Positions 6,601 to 7,657 of a stretch of DNA of 7,657 nucleotides are shown here, piece after piece. Position numbers and translations under genes: made by a program. Every line of letters begins with the position of its first letter. Position 1 is the first letter of the stretch. The notes under the pieces were generated by a model, which was given only the letters and a program-made list of their open reading frames with translations, was not told the origin of the DNA and made no database searches. Source of the stretch: Thiotrichales bacterium (GTDB lineage Bacteria; Pseudomonadota; Gammaproteobacteria; Thiomicrospirales; Thiomicrospiraceae). Location: assembly GCA_014763835.1 (NCBI GenBank), contig JACXUQ010000054.1, forward strand, positions 1 through 7,657, given 5' to 3'.

Positions 6601-7395
6601 CTATTTGCCGGGGATAGGTCGCTTCGAGGTGTTGCGCAAGGCTTGCTGGTAATAGCTGTGTGCAATCGCCGCTTCAATCCAGTCGGTTTCAAACTCCCAT
6701 TTACGCGGCGGGAACGGTTGCTGAATCTGCGCTTGCAGCAAACCTTCGAACAGTTTGCGTGAAATCAGGGTCGCCCCCATGCTTTTGAGGTGTGCCGTTT
6801 CGACTTGCGTATCAATCAGCTTGAAGCCCCAGGCCTTGAGTTGCATGGCAATCGCCACCAGCGCTATTTTGGAGACATCGGCCTGACGCGAGAACATGGA
6901 TTCGCCATAGAACATTTTGCCGATGGCGGTGCCGTACAGGCCGCCGACCAGTTCGCCTTTATGCCACACTTCAACCGAATGGGCATGTCCGGCTTGATGG
7001 AGCTGCGAGTAGGCTTTGATCATCGGATCGCTGATCCAGGTGCCGTCCTGATCTTTGCGTTCAATCTGCGAGCAGTGCTGCATAACCTCGCTAAAGGCCT
7101 GATCGAGTGTCACCTGATAATCCGAATCGGCAGCGATCTGTTTAATGGTTTTACGCAGACTGCGGCGGATTTTAAGCTCGTCAATAAACAGCACGCAACG
7201 CGGGTTGGGCGTCCACCACAGGATCGGTTCATCCGGGTTGTACCACGGAAAAATGCCTTTGGAATAGGCCTGCAGCAGCCATTCTTGAGTAAGATCGCCG
7301 CCAATCGCCAGCAACCCGTCGGGTTTGTCAAGTGCCAGGTCACTGGGCGGAAACAAAACGGGTTTTGGGTCGAGCCAAAAAGGCATTTTTTTCAT
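6601..7395 (-). CDS. aat: Leucyl/phenylalanyl-tRNA--protein transferase
   Basis: Aat moves Leu or Phe from its tRNA onto proteins with N-terminal Lys or Arg, creating the N-degrons read by ClpS and ClpA. Family motifs appear in order: FPP (15-17), DGLLAIGGDL (26-35), GIFPWY (47-52), ILWWTPNPR (58-66), GTWI (118-121), AHSVEVW (138-144), LVGGLYG (149-155), GESMFSR (164-170) and LIDTQV (193-198). W51, W120, E165 and Q197 match E. coli W49, W111, E156 and Q188, so the active site looks intact. The protein has 264 residues against 234 in E. coli; the extra length is mainly a C-terminal tail ending in a basic segment. The ATG at 7395 has no clear Shine-Dalgarno sequence, and an in-frame ATG at 7386 is possible. 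Finding aat in the same segment as clpS and clpA fits their shared pathway. Confidence 0.98.
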   Translation of the reverse strand: MKKMPFWLDPKPVLFPPSDLALDKPDGLLAIGGDLTQEWLLQAYSKGIFPWYNPDEPILWWTPNPRCVLFIDELKIRRSLRKTIKQIAADSDYQVTLDQAFSEVMQHCSQIERKDQDGTWISDPMIKAYSQLHQAGHAHSVEVWHKGELVGGLYGTAIGKMFYGESMFSRQADVSKIALVAIAMQLKAWGFKLIDTQVETAHLKSMGATLISRKLFEGLLQAQIQQPFPPRKWEFETDWIEAAIAHSYYQQALRNTSKRPIPGK

Positions 7396-7475
7396 AAAGT
7401 TACAGGAAGCTGATTATGGGGGTGGTAAAGATGACGTAAAGTTTATGGCATCTTTTCAATGCAGGCAAGATATTG
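7396..7475. other. Leader region upstream of aat
   Basis: No gene is visible between the aat start and the repeat tract. The aat promoter is expected here. The best - strand candidate is TTGCCT (7468-7463) with CATAAA (7447-7442), but the 15-base spacing is short and both boxes are imperfect, so I do not call it as a promoter. Confidence 0.3.
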
Positions 7476-7552
7476 GAGCGTTTTGCACGAGATGAATGCA
7501 TGAATAAAAAGGGTTAAAATTCGCCTGATTGCTGTTGAAAAACTTGCTAATA
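7476..7552. repeat. Tandem repeat copy 1 (about 84-base period)
   Basis: This stretch matches 7560-7636 at a constant offset of 84 bases. Counted by hand, 63 of 73 positions agree over 7480-7552. The best-kept blocks are GCACGAGATG (7485-7494), GAATAAAAA (7502-7510) and the 19 bases ending TTGCTAATA (7534-7552). It is AT-rich compared with the genes. I do not recognise the family. Confidence 0.85.
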
Positions 7553-7559
7553 ACAGACT

Positions 7560-7636
7560 GAGAGCTTTGCACGAGATGGTTGCACGAATAAAAATGGTTA
7601 AAAACCGTCTGATTTTTGTTGAAAAACTTGCTAATA
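7560..7636. repeat. Tandem repeat copy 2 (about 84-base period)
   Basis: This is the second copy of the repeat. Within it TTGCACGA occurs twice (7567-7574 and 7580-7587), and GGTTAAAAACC (7596-7606) is a small inverted repeat; copy 1 keeps these only in degraded form. The last bases of the window, GCGTTTT (7651-7657), equal the bases leading into GCACGA of copy 1 (7478-7484), so a third copy may begin at the edge. Confidence 0.85.
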
Positions 7637-7649
7637 GCCAGCTATTAGC
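7630..7649. repeat. Perfect 9-base inverted repeat at the end of repeat copy 2
   Basis: GCTAATAGC and GCTATTAGC are perfect inverted repeats separated by CA. As RNA the likely form is an eight-pair stem with a four-base loop. On the - strand the stem is followed by AAGTTTTT, so it could end a transcript entering from the right edge. On the + strand it is followed by TGCGTTTT. The stem is AT-rich, so a terminator role is uncertain. Confidence 0.55.
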
Positions 7650-7657
7650 TGCGTTTT

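Noticed and set aside
7456..7641. A - strand open frame through the repeats that reads as a 28-residue repeated peptide, since 84 is a multiple of three
   Set aside because: It has stops just upstream in the inverted repeat and no start codon or ribosome site, and nearly all differences between copies change the amino acid, so there is no sign of selection on a protein.
7443..7657. A second - strand frame open to the right edge that could be the 3' end of an incoming gene
   Set aside because: Differences between the repeat copies mostly alter residues, and the 89-base step to the probable third copy would break the frame. I cannot exclude it fully without sequence past the edge.
7476..7657. 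CRISPR array
   Set aside because: The units are ~84 bases, diverged along their whole length, and have no identical short repeats with unique spacers between them.

Overview
The window looks like an ordinary chromosomal segment of a gammaproteobacterium. Support comes from the clpS-clpA / infA / aat neighbourhood, which in Escherichia coli is clpS-clpA-serW-infA-aat, and from the close residue-by-residue match of the succinate dehydrogenase subunits to the E. coli enzyme. Base composition is near 50% G+C by eye, except for the AT-rich last ~180 bases. The genus cannot be fixed from the sequence alone.

Layout. On the + strand, clpS (28-345) and clpA (346-2586) lie end to end and stop at a strong hairpin terminator (2591-2615). 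Everything else reads on the - strand toward them. In transcription order these genes are aat (7395-6601), sdhC, sdhD, sdhA, sdhB, sdhE and infA (2923-2705), followed by a second hairpin terminator (2647-2672). The two transcription units therefore converge on a 118-base gap that holds two back-to-back terminators and no tRNA gene. The sdh genes are tightly packed: TGATG and TAATG overlaps join C-D and D-A, and gaps of 14 and 6 bases separate A-B and B-E. infA has its own near-perfect promoter (extended -10 TATAAT, 17-base spacer, TTGATA), whose -35 box lies inside the end of sdhE.

How the genes work together. ClpS, ClpA and Aat are parts of the bacterial N-degron (N-end rule) pathway. Aat adds Leu or Phe to proteins that begin with Lys or Arg, ClpS recognises the new N-terminus, and ClpA unfolds the substrate into ClpP. 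clpP is not in the window. SdhCDAB is respiratory complex II of the TCA cycle, and SdhE is the factor that promotes covalent FAD attachment to SdhA. InfA is translation initiation factor IF-1. Compared with E. coli, the sdh block sits between infA and aat.

The 262 bases from 7396 to the right edge contain no supported gene. They carry two imperfect tandem copies of an ~84-base repeat, a perfect 9-base inverted repeat, and seven edge bases that may begin a third copy. I found no new enzymatic system. The least explained material is this repeat tract, followed by the regulatory sequences at infA and sdhC.
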